Shown here in pieces: positions 35,033 to 47,258 of a stretch of DNA of 64,000 nucleotides. Made by a program: the position numbers and the translations under genes. Numbering within the stretch: position 1 is the first letter of the stretch; each line of letters begins with the position of its first letter. Source of the DNA: Sipunculus nudus (lineage: Eukaryota; Annelida; Sipuncula; Golfingiida; Sipunculidae); contig CM049318.1 of assembly GCA_026874595.1 (NCBI GenBank), positions 39,267,956 through 39,331,955 of the forward strand, in the 5' to 3' direction. The notes under the pieces were generated by a model. That model had not been told where the DNA came from. It saw only the letters and a program-made list of their open reading frames with translations, and did no database searches.

Positions 35033-37640
35033 ATTGTGAGCTGCAACACGCAGTGTTTAAGCCAGAGGGAACAAGTCAGTCAGGGCATCTCCTGATTGAA
35101 ATGTGTTGCACCTCTGCGATGCACAAGGCCCCACGCGCTGTGTTCATGTTGACACTTGTGATTGCACCCATTCAACTGTTTTTAACACTCATTCACAGGT
35201 AAGCAAACAGTTTCAAGGCAATAGTTTGGCAGGTACAAATTTATTTTAAAGAGAAGAATTAAGCTATATTTTGTGTTAATTCAACATGCTTTACAGGTGA
35301 TTATAGGCCCCTTCAACCATTGTTTCTCCTGGTGTGATTAGTGTATCACACAGGTACAGCCTTGCAATGGGTACAATACATCATAAAATCTGCATGTTAT
35401 TAATTTGTATACACACATATACTGCTGCAAATAAGAGGTTCCACTCTGGGACAGGTTCTGTGAAGTATTAACATGCATTAAATCCTCCAGCACTCCATGA
35501 CCTCAGACCCATGAAATCTGTCTTGCTAACTAACATTAATGCAGACCAGGACAGAACAATTAAATAAGTGTGAATATGTGGAAACTTTGCCAAGTTTCGC
35601 AACTTTTTAATTTTTTGTATCCCTGCTGAGGAGGTGTCAAATAAATGGCATTAAAAATTGTGCGTTTCATTGTTTGTTTGTCTGTATTATTACATTAATC
35701 AGAATGTGATAATTATGAAAAGTAATAATTTTATTTCTATGTTGATTGTAACAATGGTTGTTCCTGGTAATAGAATGAATAAAATTTTCTGTTTTTGTTG
35801 AGTTCTTGGCAGCATTGAATCCATTGATTCAAGGACGGATGAGCGAGTTTGGGCCTTATGGATATATTATATTATTTTATTTGGTGCATTCAATAAGAGA
35901 ACACTAGTGTCAGATTGTGTTGTTGCCAGGCATGGCTACTGCATGTATAAATGAACTGGAAGAATCACACTGATGTCAAAAACTGAAAATGCTAGTATGA
36001 CCATGCAATGTATCATAAATAAAGAAAAAATCAGCTGGTTATTGTGGGCTGTTTATTTGGCAGCTATTATATTCAAGTCTTAAAATATTTTATTGGAATC
36101 TGAAAAAAAGTATGAAAATGAGGCTTCACATTTAAATTCTTTTTGTAATTCGAGCGATTATGCTGGGCTTAACCATGTTGAAGATGACATCAGGGCCCTT
36201 GTGACTTCTCAGGAAAAATGGCAGAGTCTGTTTGTATTGATGCCTGTCTTGAAGTTGTTCTTGGCTGTTCATTTTGTGGACTCAAGGGTATAATGTTAAG
36301 ACTTTTGTTCAAAACAAATGCACCAAATGTTGGTGCTTTGTTCTCCTGCTGCCCCCTGGTGCTTGGTTCTTGCATTTGCTTGGGCCTGCTTAAATCCCTT
36401 TCTGTTTGGCAGATGTAACAGTCAGATGCTCAAAATTTCATATACAGGTATTATTTATAAGTTTCTCCTTATTACAAAGCCTATTATTTGTCAACCAATT
36501 ACTGTCATATTGCTGATAACTTTGGTGAAAGACATCTCAGGACTTTTACCAAAACTGAGCCTGATTGACCATGTATATTTACATTTGCCTCATTGTTTTG
36601 CTTCAGGGGAGGCACATGAGCTCTACTTACCAACCTCAGATTTAAATAAAAGATCACCAAGAAGAGTGACTGAAGAGTTAAATATATGTGACCATATAGA
36701 ATTCATAATAACTGTGAAGTAACTGTTTGGTAATTGTGGAGACAAGGTGCTTAAAATAGGTAATTTAAAAACATGATTTATAGTCTATATAAAACATGTT
36801 GAATCCTGTAAATGATAAAGGCAGTGATAAGGAGAGATGTTATCACATGTTTATCACATGGCTTAAGAGTTTTTTGATTCCTATCAGTTATTATTGTTGC
36901 ATCTCCCTCAGGAACATCAACCAATCACTAACAGTATGTGCTGTGTTGATGCATTAACTCATCAAATATACTCCACAAGATGAAATACAACCAATAAATT
37001 CCAGGAAATGTTGCCTAGGAAACATATATCTTGGAAAATTTTTCAGAATATTCGCTCGAGGCACCAATATTTCATCTTTGGTAATTTTTCTGTTCCTGTG
37101 CTGCATCTTAATACATCTTCTTGCTATTTTGCTGGGTACTGGATGAAGATTGGGCTGGGTGGCCTTGAGATAATGTGTTATTTTTAAACCGTCTAGATTT
37201 CCAATTTTCCTCACATGGGGCTGCAAATAATTGAAAAGGGATAACCCGTTGCTATGGCATTGCAGAGAATCTCTTACCTCCAGTGTAAAATCTGCAGTTA
37301 TATTCTTGGAGGTTTTGAACCAGGCATCTGGGCAGCTTTTGAACTTCCTTTATATGTCATCATCATTTGCTGTCATGTGCCATCATATGTATTTACCAGT
37401 GATACAAATTTTAAAATGAATGCTGAATAAGTCACATCTGCAATTTACTTCAATTACCTGTTGATTAGTTGTGGACTTGAACACCTGAAATTTGAAATTT
37501 ATCATGACAGCATAAAAGATGTAAATTTATTTGTAACAGAGATATAGTTATATTAATAACACTACCTGTGCCTCTGTTGCTACTACTACAACTTATACTA
37601 ATTATTATTATCAGTAGTGGAAGTAATAGTAGTAACAGTA
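35033..37640. other. Long non-coding stretch (intron in the proposed gene model)
   Basis: No convincing exon. Frames at 36,093-36,722 on plus and 36,954-37,226 on minus are longer than average for this AT content but lack motifs and proper splice pairs. A candidate acceptor TTCTCAG at 36,211 with a downstream CTCAAGGGTATAA is weak. Confidence 0.35.
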
Positions 37641-37642
37641 AT

Positions 37643-37648
37643 TAAAAC

Positions 37649-37704
<56 letters not shown>

Positions 37705-37710
37705 TAATAT
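37643..37710. repeat. (AAT)n microsatellite
   Basis: About 20 uninterrupted AAT/ATA triplets. Confidence 0.95.
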
Positions 37711-38837
37711 TGTACTTATATAGGGTTCATTCAGTAATATTGTAATCTAAAATGTTGTATGTGTTATTAATTTATCAGACCAATAAATGTTGGATTATTC
37801 AGATCTGCCAGATGTTCAGTTGAACTATGGAATGTTTAATTAACTTTTTTTGTATCTTTGAGAAATAACAAATTAATTTTCAGATAAAACAGGTATGGAG
37901 ATATGACTTGCCCTGCCTTACCAACTTTGAGATATTTTATGTCAATTATGAAACGTCAATAATGATTTTTTGTACCTCTATTACTGTACATAACACAACC
38001 ATTAAACTGTAGTTATACAAACAAACTCTTTATAACTTGACATTTATACATGTAGTTTGAATATAATTATAAATGCAGCGTTGGTAACTTTCATGACTGA
38101 TGCAGTTTTAAATGCCGTCAGGTCTCTGTAATGAATGAAAATTTCAGTGGTTTGGAAATATTTACCCACAAAACAGTTTACATATTGCAATAACTGCAGT
38201 ACTTTTTGTGTACAAACTGCTTGTACCAGTCAGGGGAGCTTTCAGGTAGTATCATTACTAAGCCTTGTAGATCCCAATCCTTGTGTTGCTTCATGCAGTA
38301 TTAAAGCTATGGTTGTCCAGCTTAGGATAAATTGTCCAGCGGGATTCTTTGAAGTTGTTAGACACCAAGGCCCACGAGCTACTGTGTGGTTTTGATCTCT
38401 GTCATATATTGTTAAGAGTACAGCAATATCAGACAAATGGGAAATGTTGCTTTAGTGGGATGTTATAGGTTGATGTGGGGTTACACCCCTTGGGGCTCAT
38501 ATCTGCATCTTTTATTGACCTCTTATAGAGTAATTCATGTCACTGATTCATAGATCATTGATATATGAAAGGACAGATACAGGAGTGAGCCTTGTTTCAG
38601 AGTCTTTATATTAGCACAGTAACAATTAACTGTGCTTATATACTCTACTCATATAATATGTAATACATACACAGACATTTACAGTTCTGTCTCTAATGCT
38701 TTAGGTCAGTTGTTGATTTTTTGTTCTGAGCATCCCACCAATGCTTATATGGACTAACTTCAGTACCCGTGGTGGAAGAGTGCTCATATAAAGATAAAGA
38801 GATGTCTGAATGGAAACTTTTTTCAGCCTCATACTTG

Positions 38838-38855
38838 TACACACACACACACACA

Positions 38856-38888
<33 letters not shown>
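38838..38888. repeat. (CA)n/(TA)n microsatellite, left of the element
   Basis: CACACACA followed by an alternating TA run reaching the element's left end. Confidence 0.9.
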
Positions 38889-38891
<3 letters not shown>

Positions 38892-40880
38892 AAGGCCCAG
38901 ATTGCGATCTGGACGGATCTTAGATCTGTCCAGCCCAAATTGCGATCGCAGTTCAGGCCGGCCCAAACTGCGATCGCAATCCAGGCTGGCCAGATCTTAG
39001 ATCTGTCCAGCCTATATTGCGATCGCAGTTTAGTCCGGCCAGGATTGCGATCTTGTCTTTCTTGCTTCAGGATCGCAATCTGGACTGGACAGATCTAAGA
39101 TCTGTCCAGTCAAGATTGCGATCCTAAACTTGACCAGCCCATATTGCGATCCAAGTGTTTCAGCTTGTTAATTTATAGTTATTTTAAAATTTAAAAAAGT
39201 AAAATATGTCAAAATTTTAAAATTTTAATTAGACAAGTACTGATTAAATATGTCAATATGTTTCACTAATAATATTAAAACTCGTGGCTGTATCAGCTGT
39301 CACAAGACTATGTAAATAATCAAAATCTGTATTGCTGGTTCCTCAATTTATGTTAATAAAATTAAACTTGCCCATCTCTAGTTTTCTCCTTGTACAATTT
39401 TATAGGGTGTTCTTATGCTTGAGTTATTTTTTATTCTTAAAATGGTTTCTTTTAAATTTTTTACATTTTTCTAAATAAAAATTTTTAAATATGATAAAAA
39501 ATCAGATCTTAGACAAGTTCTTGTTAAGATTTCTCTAATGTTGATAATTGTCATAAGACCTTTGCTATGTCTAGTGCTTAGATTGCTGTGAAAGTAGTCC
39601 AAAGTGAATATAATAGTTTTATGTTTAAATATAAATTAAAGCCATAAAACCAGGTACTTATGATCATTATGATCATACTTATGATCAATTTGTGAAATTT
39701 GTAAATTCTGGATTCTCAAGAACTTTGTTTTGCTGAAACTGAATAAATACCAGACATGATAAGAATACTTTGCAAAAATATTTGAATGCCAATATGAAAA
39801 TATGTACTCCATAATTTCATGCATAAAAATAGGAATACAGGTATAAATGAAAGTATTTGAATACAAATGCAAATACTTTCAAAATGTAATCATGAATGTA
39901 TTCATGAATATATTCTATAATATTATTTTAATAATCATTTATTTCAATTATATTATTAAAAGATCTTTTCATATGATGCTGTTATTATTTTTAATTTAAA
40001 TTATATTTGACACAATATTTATTAATTTATAATAAATAGTTATATTATTTAAGTTTTATTCTTGGGTAGGAATAACCAGTATTTATTAAATAAAAGTTCT
40101 CATTTGTAAAAATCAGAATTACCATGACTGATAATGGACAGGTTTTTTTCAAATAATTCTACTGCAATGTAGATAAAGTTATATGGCCAAGTCAAAACCT
40201 ATGTGAAAACAGCACACCATTCCAACTGTATATAATATAAATGACATCAATCCTCTTCCCTGTCTCCAAGGATATTATCATAATCTTACATAACTTGAGT
40301 TAAACACCATCAGCTCATAATGCAGCTTATATTACCACACAAAACCTGCACTTGCTACCTCCTCTTTCAAATCATATTTTGTGAGCATATAAAACCCCTG
40401 GTTACCTTGTTACCTTTTTTCAACAACCATGCAATACTAAATGAGTTGGTGAAACATCCCATGTTTCACTCCTGTGATTGTAAAAGCATGGATCACAATA
40501 TAAGGAGTGAAAATTGCCTTTCTGTATTATAATTGTATTTATTATGGGAAAATGGTACAATGCAATACCAAATGAGTTGGTAAAACAACCAATGTTTCAC
40601 TCCTGTGATTGTAAAAGCATGGATCGCAATATGGGCTGGTCAAGTTTAGGATCGCAATCTCGGCTGGACTGATCTTAGATCTGTCCAGACCAGATTGCAA
40701 TCCTGAAGCAAGAAAGAAGGATCGCAGTCTGGGCCGGACTAAACTGCAATCGCAATCTAGGCTGGACAGATCTAAGATCTGGCCAGCCTGGATTGCGATC
40801 GCAGTTTGGGCCGGCCTGAACTGCGATCGCAATTTGGGCTGGACAGATCTAAGATCCGTCCAGATCGCGATCTGGGCCTT

Positions 40881-40883
<3 letters not shown>
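38889..40883. mobile_element. 1,995-bp element with 264-bp terminal inverted repeats, inserted in a TA microsatellite
   Basis: The left arm (38,889-39,152) and right arm (40,620-40,883) are near-identical inverted copies beginning GTCAAGGCCCAGAT. Alternating TA dinucleotides abut both outer ends, which fits insertion at TA (a TA duplication cannot be distinguished from the microsatellite). Each arm is built from self-complementary words: AGATCTTAGATCT-type cores in CTGG..CCAG frames and TTGCGATCGCAGTT. The AT-rich interior of about 1.47 kb has no transposase frame, so the element is non-autonomous. The interior holds a ~131-bp-spaced duplication of GTTTCACTCCTGTGATTGTA (about 40,459 and 40,590). 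A Tc1/mariner-like origin is possible from TA targeting only. Confidence 0.9.

Positions 40884-40931
<48 letters not shown>
40884..40931. repeat. (TA)n microsatellite, right of the element
   Basis: Pure alternating AT from the element's right end to about 40,930; it reads as the other half of the left-hand microsatellite. Confidence 0.93.
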
Positions 40932-40932
<1 letters not shown>

Positions 40933-41099
40933 CTGTACTTTTTTTAATAGCTGTATTAAATGTTAATATTGTTAGGAAGAATATAGTAATAAAGTATGAT
41001 TTATAGCAAGAATTCTGTTTTTCAGTGGATGGAGAATTGCTGACTTATAGGCAGTGCCACATTGCCAGTTGTATAAAGTAAACTCAAAAGAATACCAGA

Positions 41100-42140
41100 T
41101 CCTAGTGTAATGTACTTAGGTTTGTTATTCTTGTAAGGTGATACTATAAAGTTAGAAGCAGTGACCTGTATCTGTAAACAATTAGTCCCTAAACCAACAC
41201 ACATGAACATGTGTCAGACTGTTTGTATATAGAAATCACATGAACTGTTTAGGGCTGTACAAAACACGAAAAGCAGGGTTATTGATATATTGAAATTTGT
41301 GGATAAATGGTTTTTAAATAAAGGATAAGTTAATTAATATTTTAAAATTCAACTTGGTTCTTGTGCTGATGCAATAATAATATTATTTTTTACTTAATAA
41401 TTAGTTGATATGCATGGTTGGTCTTTGGGTAATGATTGTCTTCTAAAATTATAAATAAAACAAAAATAAATATTAAAAATTATATTACAAAAAATAGTTT
41501 CATGTCTGATGGTATAGTCAATATGTTATTAAATACAAAAAGATATATATGATATGTGTATTTACTTGTAACTAAACAATCTATTAATATGTAAAATAGG
41601 TAAAATACATATTTGATAATGTAATAATGTAATACCCAGGTAGTATTTTATTCTATTAATTTCAAATGTAAACATTTATTTAATGTTCAATTATATATAT
41701 ATATATATCAAATGCTTTATGAAAATGGTATTACAAATTCTATATTAATTATATAAATTCTATTTATCCTCAGAAATATACAATTATTCAATGTTAAAAT
41801 AATATATATCAAATGCTTTATGAAAATGTTATACCATAGCTGGAAATTTACTTTTTAACTTTTAAATGCATGCATCAGTGGTAACTTAATATTCACTTAA
41901 TGTAGTAAAGAAAACCTAAGTGACAGGGGGTTGTAGGGTAATGTGCTTAGCAGTGCTATTACTGTAAGCCAAATTCACACTGTAATACATAGTGACCAAC
42001 ATCTGCAAACACTAGTCCTAATCCAAGGACACTTGTACACTTGGCTGATCTTGTATGTCAGGGGCAGATCCTGGAGGGGTTTATGGGGTGTACCTCCACC
42101 GTTTAAGCTGCCAATTTTATATTAGGGTTCCACAACCTTA
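41100..42140. repeat. Diverged local duplications in AT-rich intron
   Basis: TGTAATGTACTTAGG..GTGACCTGTATCTGTAAACA..TAGTCC (41,105-41,190) is echoed at 41,938-42,020 (GGTAATGTGCTTAGC..GTGACCAACATCTGCAAACA..TAGTCC). TCACATGAACTGTTTAGGGC (41,236) recurs at about 42,853. Separately, ATATATATCAAATGCTTTATGAAAATG is present twice about 105 bp apart (near 41,700 and 41,805). Confidence 0.5.
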
Positions 42141-42784
42141 AAAATTCATGTATTTTGAAATGTGTAAATTCAGTATTTTGGAAGTCATAATATTTTGGGG
42201 ATTTTTCAAAAACTCATGAAAGAGTCATGTAATTTTATCTTCAGGGTGTCTAAAAAATGTCTCGCATCCATGTTCTCTTTCTGTTGGTCAGTAATTAATG
42301 ATTTAAGGGACTTTGACAGCCTTACTTTGCATAGAAATAAATACACAAGGTCATGGGATGATGACGTTCAGGAATTTTTTTCAGGGCATGAAAATGTCAT
42401 GAAAATCTGATCTTTTGGAACTGCAGGAACACTGTTTAAAACACTTTGTAATTCAAAAGTATCTCTGAGTTGTGGATTGCAGGAGATTAAACTTACTTAA
42501 AAATGTGCCTTACTAATGTGACACCAGAACCACCATTATGTCCTAGTGTAAATATTAATTTTGCTTAACATAAATCGTGTTAAACACAGATCCTACTAAA
42601 TTATTGTTTTACTTATTTATGAAAACAAACTAGTGTTTAAATGATACCAGTAATGAATGTGAATGGCTAAAGCATCATACCAGCTTAATGAATTGTTATT
42701 TTTTAAAATGTAAAGTTAAACATGTAAGTAGCATTTTCTTTTGTGCAGTATGCCTTCTGTTTCTCCTAGTGAACTTTCAAACAC

Positions 42785-42826
42785 CCTGAACCTCCCCCCC
42801 CCCCCCCCCCCCCACACACACACAAA
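42785..42826. repeat. Poly-C tract followed by (CA)n
   Basis: About 20 consecutive C, then ACACACACACA. Poly-C/poly-G tracts of 11-20 bp also occur near 11,573, 22,410, 28,438 and 30,730. Confidence 0.9.
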
Positions 42827-43115
42827 CCTAGTTCCACCCCTGTGTATACTGATATCACATGAACTGTTTAAGGCTGTTTTGCTGTCAGCACTGAAACAAG
42901 ATGATGCTGTTTGGGATTTGCAAGGCACAGAAGGAGAAGATCTTTATCGTGTAGTTCTTGTGACATTGTTTATAACCCTCTGGATCTGGGGAGGAAAGCC
43001 TCGGGCTGCATGTAAAAAAGGGGGAGCTTGAGTGATGGCAGCACTCCAGCAGGGGTCAGTGTTCTGAGTGAAGTCACTGATGCAGCATGGGAACAGATCT
43101 TTAACTGGGCTGACT

Positions 43116-43450
43116 GAATGTCATATGAGCTACAATGATCAAATCAAACTGTGCCCTTTAGCTTGGGATTTTCGTCTCAGTTAAAGCTATAGATTTTTTG
43201 CAGCCGTACAGTTTTAGGTAAGATCTCCTGAAAAACTGTAAAACAGATTGCTGTGATTTCTTAATGTTACTTTCCAAATGAATGTCATCTGAGCTACAAA
43301 GGTCAGTCATGCTCTGCCCCAGTTTGTTTGTGGCTCTCCAGATTTAAAGCTGGCATTTTAGTCTCAGTTAAAGCCAGAGATTTCAAGTTTGACAGCCAGA
43401 AAGCTGAAGGTAAGATCTCTTAAAAATTGTAAAGAAGTTTGTTGTGATTT
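43116..43450 (+). repeat. Two-unit tandem duplication, period 164 bp
   Basis: GAATGTCATATGAGCTACAA starts at 43,116 and its variant GAATGTCATCTGAGCTACAA at 43,280. Both units continue with TTAGTCTCAGTTAAAGC-like and GGTAAGATCTC phrases and then AAAAATTGTAAA-like ends. They have diverged by point changes and small indels. Confidence 0.75.
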
Positions 43451-45059
43451 CAGTGTGTGTTATTCATACTTTACTAGCAGTTGGTCCAAGGCTTATAGCT
43501 GAGATCTTTTTCAGTTAAACATAACATCTCTTGGGAAAGACATGATCTCAACTTAATCCAAGTAATTGTGACTTTAATTATTCTACCAGGAAAGTTTAGA
43601 GGAGGGTATGTTTCTTCTGATTTCAAGAAACAATGAAGGGTTTAACTTCTGAAAGACAAATGGATATGTCTGTTTAGACATTCTCTTTTACATAAAATTA
43701 TAAATAAAAAAAGATGTTGGTCATGATTTATATATAAACATATGCTACTGGACATTCTGACATTTGAAAAAAGTTAGTATCATTTTAATACATGATTTAT
43801 TCAGTAATGGTTAAAAGTGTACATTAATTATAACTTTTGGGAGTAGAAACACCTTGTGTAGGTGTGTGATGTATGCAGCATATTATAGGGTACTGGTATC
43901 TAATGAGGGTGCACTTAGATGAACCACCAGTCACCAGCTGTTTTTATCGTTTCAGTAATAATTCAGCAAGCAGTATGTATAATCCATTGTCTGCTATACT
44001 ATCAGGCTATTTTTAGAAATTAATTTACTTTGGAATTAGTGGTAATGTACTTTTAGTGTACTGACTAATTAATATTGCAAGCCCGTAAAATGGTAATTTT
44101 ATTATACTAATAATTAGATTAATTACTGCCTAATTTTAAACTATAACTTTAATGTCTTGATATTTGGCCAGAGTATTGGGCGCAGGGCATTAATTAAGTG
44201 ATGTCATAGTTTATTTTGATACTGGTTCTAGGTGATTCACTGTTAAGTCATTTGTTATATATATTTATATTTATAATTAGCTATAATTAAGCAGATGGTG
44301 AAGACACATCATAATTAATTTTATATCATTACATATAAAAATAAATATATATGGCAAATTGTATCATTTTTTATTTTGACGGGGTATAATATTTATTGAT
44401 AATATAAATGATATTCATATAGTGATAGTAATTAAAATGTAAAAGATATAAATTGTTTATTTAATATATACTTAAACTACAACATATACATTAAATGAGG
44501 TATTTCTTGTGCTACATTTGCAAATACCTATATAATAATTGCAGATAAGCTAATTAAGCCAGAATAAATTCAGTTAATAAAGGGGAAAGACAGCTCAGAA
44601 AAGTGGCTGCTTGCATGGGTAGGAAATGGATCAAAAAAGGCATTTTCAGATAGGCATTACAGAACACTTAAGTACACGTACATAGAGAGGACAATTGTCC
44701 AATAAAGGTCTGAGTAAGAGCTGAAAGGTTACAATATTTTGATTATTTGTATAACCACTGACATTGGTTTTGATAGTTTCATTGTCAGACTACAAGGTTT
44801 TTGCTTTATCAGTGCTCGGATTATCAGGGTCTGACTGTATATATGTTACCTCATTGACCTTTAAGGTTTGACTCCATAATACTCTAAACACCAACTATCA
44901 ACTTGACTGTAAATTAAAGTTGATATTTAACTTTCAGTTCATGGATTTTAAACAATGATTTTTCATTCTTTTCAGCTATATTTGCACCTCTTATGCATTA
45001 TATATGAATAACTAGAAGCATCAATCTTGTAAAATTATATTTCCTTTTTGTTTTTTCAG
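43451..45059. other. Intron-like AT-rich stretch before the exon
   Basis: 44,200-44,560 is extremely AT-rich. No further exon was recognised. TATTTCCTTTTTGTTTTTTCAG at its right edge is a strong acceptor tract. Confidence 0.4.
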
Positions 45060-45156
45060 GAAAAGGTGCCTGAGGTGAAGCGGAGGTCAAAAAGAGTGAC
45101 CTTGACCCCTAAGGTTGCATTGGAACGATTCAGGTCATCAATCATGGCTGGAGGAG
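45060..45156 (+). CDS. Internal coding exon of an unrecognised gene (97 bp, phase 0 to 1)
   Basis: A TTTCCTTTTTGTTTTTTCAG acceptor precedes the exon and GAG|GTAATT ends it. Only one frame is open: 32 codons plus one base. The other two hit TGA within the first 20 bases. Composition is clearly more GC-rich than the surrounding intron. The segment is strongly basic at first (KRRSKR, residues 7-12, a nuclear-localisation-like or kinase-site cluster), then VTLTPKVALERFRSSI, then MAGG. No family is recognised. The internal ATG at 45,144 has good context (A at -3, G at +4) and could start a shorter product. Caution: AGGTCA..TGACCT words resemble the AGGTCA-rich repeats of the window, so repeat origin is not excluded. 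Confidence 0.55.
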
Positions 45157-45439
45157 GTAATTAGTTCTTTGTATATGCATAATTTAAGGTCAAAGTTCAC
45201 ACAAAGGAACATTCACTTTTTGATGGTTGTGGATCCACGACTTAAGTGGCTCACCATGCATTTGTCACACATATATATGATGGTACAAAGATGCTTGTAA
45301 TGTTTTCTCTGCAAACACAGAAATATACAAGAATTAGAGGGCTGCTGAAAAGAGTTCTCAAACATTTGTGATTAAGTAATTCTAAGCCTTGACTCAGGTT
45401 CTTGGGGAGGCAATTATATAATAAACTAAAAATCAACTG

Positions 45440-47258
45440 TTAGGCCAAAAATAAATAAAAGGTATGGTTCTCAAGCACCGCTTGTGTCAGTTTTAACCCC
45501 CTGCATCAAACATTTTTATTTTGATTTTCATTTTTCAAGAAGATAATACAATTTTGATCAGATATCCTTTGTTATATAGTGCCTTTGCCTGTTTAGCAAA
45601 ACAATTCTGTTATTTTCTTGCTCTTTCCTGATCATATGACATTTTTATTAAAACATACAAAAAAGGGTAAAATAAAATATAGGCTGCCGCACTGGTTTCT
45701 GAAAACAAGAGACCCAGGGGTCTAATGTTCACTCTGTGAATTACTGTGCAAGGTGGCAGGTGATTAAAAAAATGGCGAATGTGAAAATACCATTCATTCC
45801 TTTGCAAGTAGATACTGTCCTATTGCACAAGGTAGGTGGCGCCACCTGTCTGGATTATGAGAAACTTTCCAAGATGGATGCACATGCCAAATTTCAGACC
45901 AATACCATGACCAACTCCTGAGATATTAGTAATTTTTTACCCAAAGCAAATGTATGAATAGATGCAATGGGAAAACGATTGCAGAAAGCACCACCAATCT
46001 TAAGTACAAGATGGAAGAGTCCAATATCTATGGATATGCACAATTTCAGCTCAATACATTGAACCACTCCTGAGATTTGGGCTGTTATCTAAAAGACACC
46101 AAGGTTTGTACTGCAAAGAAAGGTCACCCATCATTGTTACCTACAACTACATAGAAAAGGGTACAAGTATGACAGTTTCGGAAAGATCAGTCCAAGGGTC
46201 TCAGAGGAGACTCTGTTTTGGTGGATTATAACAAAGAAATACTTAATGACATATCTTGGAAAAAGCAGAAAAGACCATTACAGCCTGTAGAAAGTAGGTC
46301 AAAACGGGTGGCGCCACCTGCAGGTCGAAATCATTTAGCAGTCAAATGATCAATAGTCCTGTGAAATTTGAAACTGAAGGCTGCAGCAGGTCCTAAATTA
46401 TTTGGTGACAGACAACACATCATGTATGGAAACACATCAAGTTGTTGAATTTATACTCAAATTATTCCCCTTCCTCTAAGGAACTGTTGACTATGATATG
46501 AAGGCCAAAATATTATTACTTTATGACTTATCTTGGAAGAAGTGGAAAAGACCATTACGTCCAGCAGAAAGTAGGTTAACACAGGTGGCGCCACCTGGAG
46601 GTGAAAATCATATAGCAGTCACATGATCAATATTCCTGTGAAAACTGAAACTGAAGGCTGCAGCAGTTCCTAAGATACTTGGAAACAGACTAGACATCAT
46701 GTATAGAAACACATCAAGTTGTCAAATTTTGCAATTGACACAATTTGAAGTTCCGTAGAGATGCCATCTTGAAAATGACTTGACTGAATTCATACTCAAA
46801 TTATTCCTCTTCCTCTAAGAAATTGTTGACTATGATATGAAGGCCAAACTGTTATTACTTTATGACTTATCTCAGAAGACGTGGAAAAGACCATTTCATC
46901 CCGCAAAAAGTAGGTCAACACAGGTGGTGCCACCTGGAGGTCAAAATCATTTAGCAGTCAAATGATCAATATTCCTGTGAAATTTGAAACTGAAGGCTGC
47001 AGCAGTTCCTTAAATATTTGGTAACAGACTAGACATCATGTATAGAAACACATCAAGTTGTCAAATTTTGCGATCGACACAATTCAGTAATTCTGCAAAG
47101 TTTCATGAAGGTAGCTGCTGTGGCTGTTAAGATATTTGGTAACAGACGGTGGACAGTGGACGGCGGATGCTGCGCCATGGCATAAGTTCACAGAGTGAAC
47201 TAAAAAGTGCCTGGGAACCATACCTTTACAAGAAATTGGTAATTTTTTTGGCTTTATT
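45440..47258 (+). mobile_element. MITE-1 copy 4, split by an internal ~1.5-kb element
   Basis: The left half (TTAGGCCAAAAATAAATAAA, GGTATGGTTCTCAAGCACC, through TTTCTGAAAA at about 45,706) is ordinary MITE-1 sequence. The matching right terminus GTGCCTGGGAACCATACCTT is found only at 47,207-47,226. The sequence between belongs to another element. Either that element inserted in the MITE, or this is a longer family member from which short copies derived by deletion. Confidence 0.75.
45707..47206 (-). mobile_element. Element nested in MITE-1, with inverted tips and a tandem core
   Basis: Near the left edge is ATGTTCACTCTGTGAATTAC and at the right edge GTTCACAGAGTGAAC, an inverted pair; on the minus strand this reads GTTCACTCTGTGAACTTATG and then GCCATGGCGCAGC. 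The core consists of tandem units bearing GGTGGCGCCACC at 45,835, 46,307 and 46,584 and a one-change version at 46,923 (spacings 277 and 339 for the last three). In reverse, its units align with the ~140-bp monomer of the 27-kb array (TGAAATTTGGCATG, CATCTTGGAAAG). No coding capacity seen. Confidence 0.7.

Noticed and set aside
36211-36288. Possible exon between TTCTCAG and CTCAAG|GGTATAA
   Set aside because: The pyrimidine tract is poor, the donor is weak, and several frames are possible.
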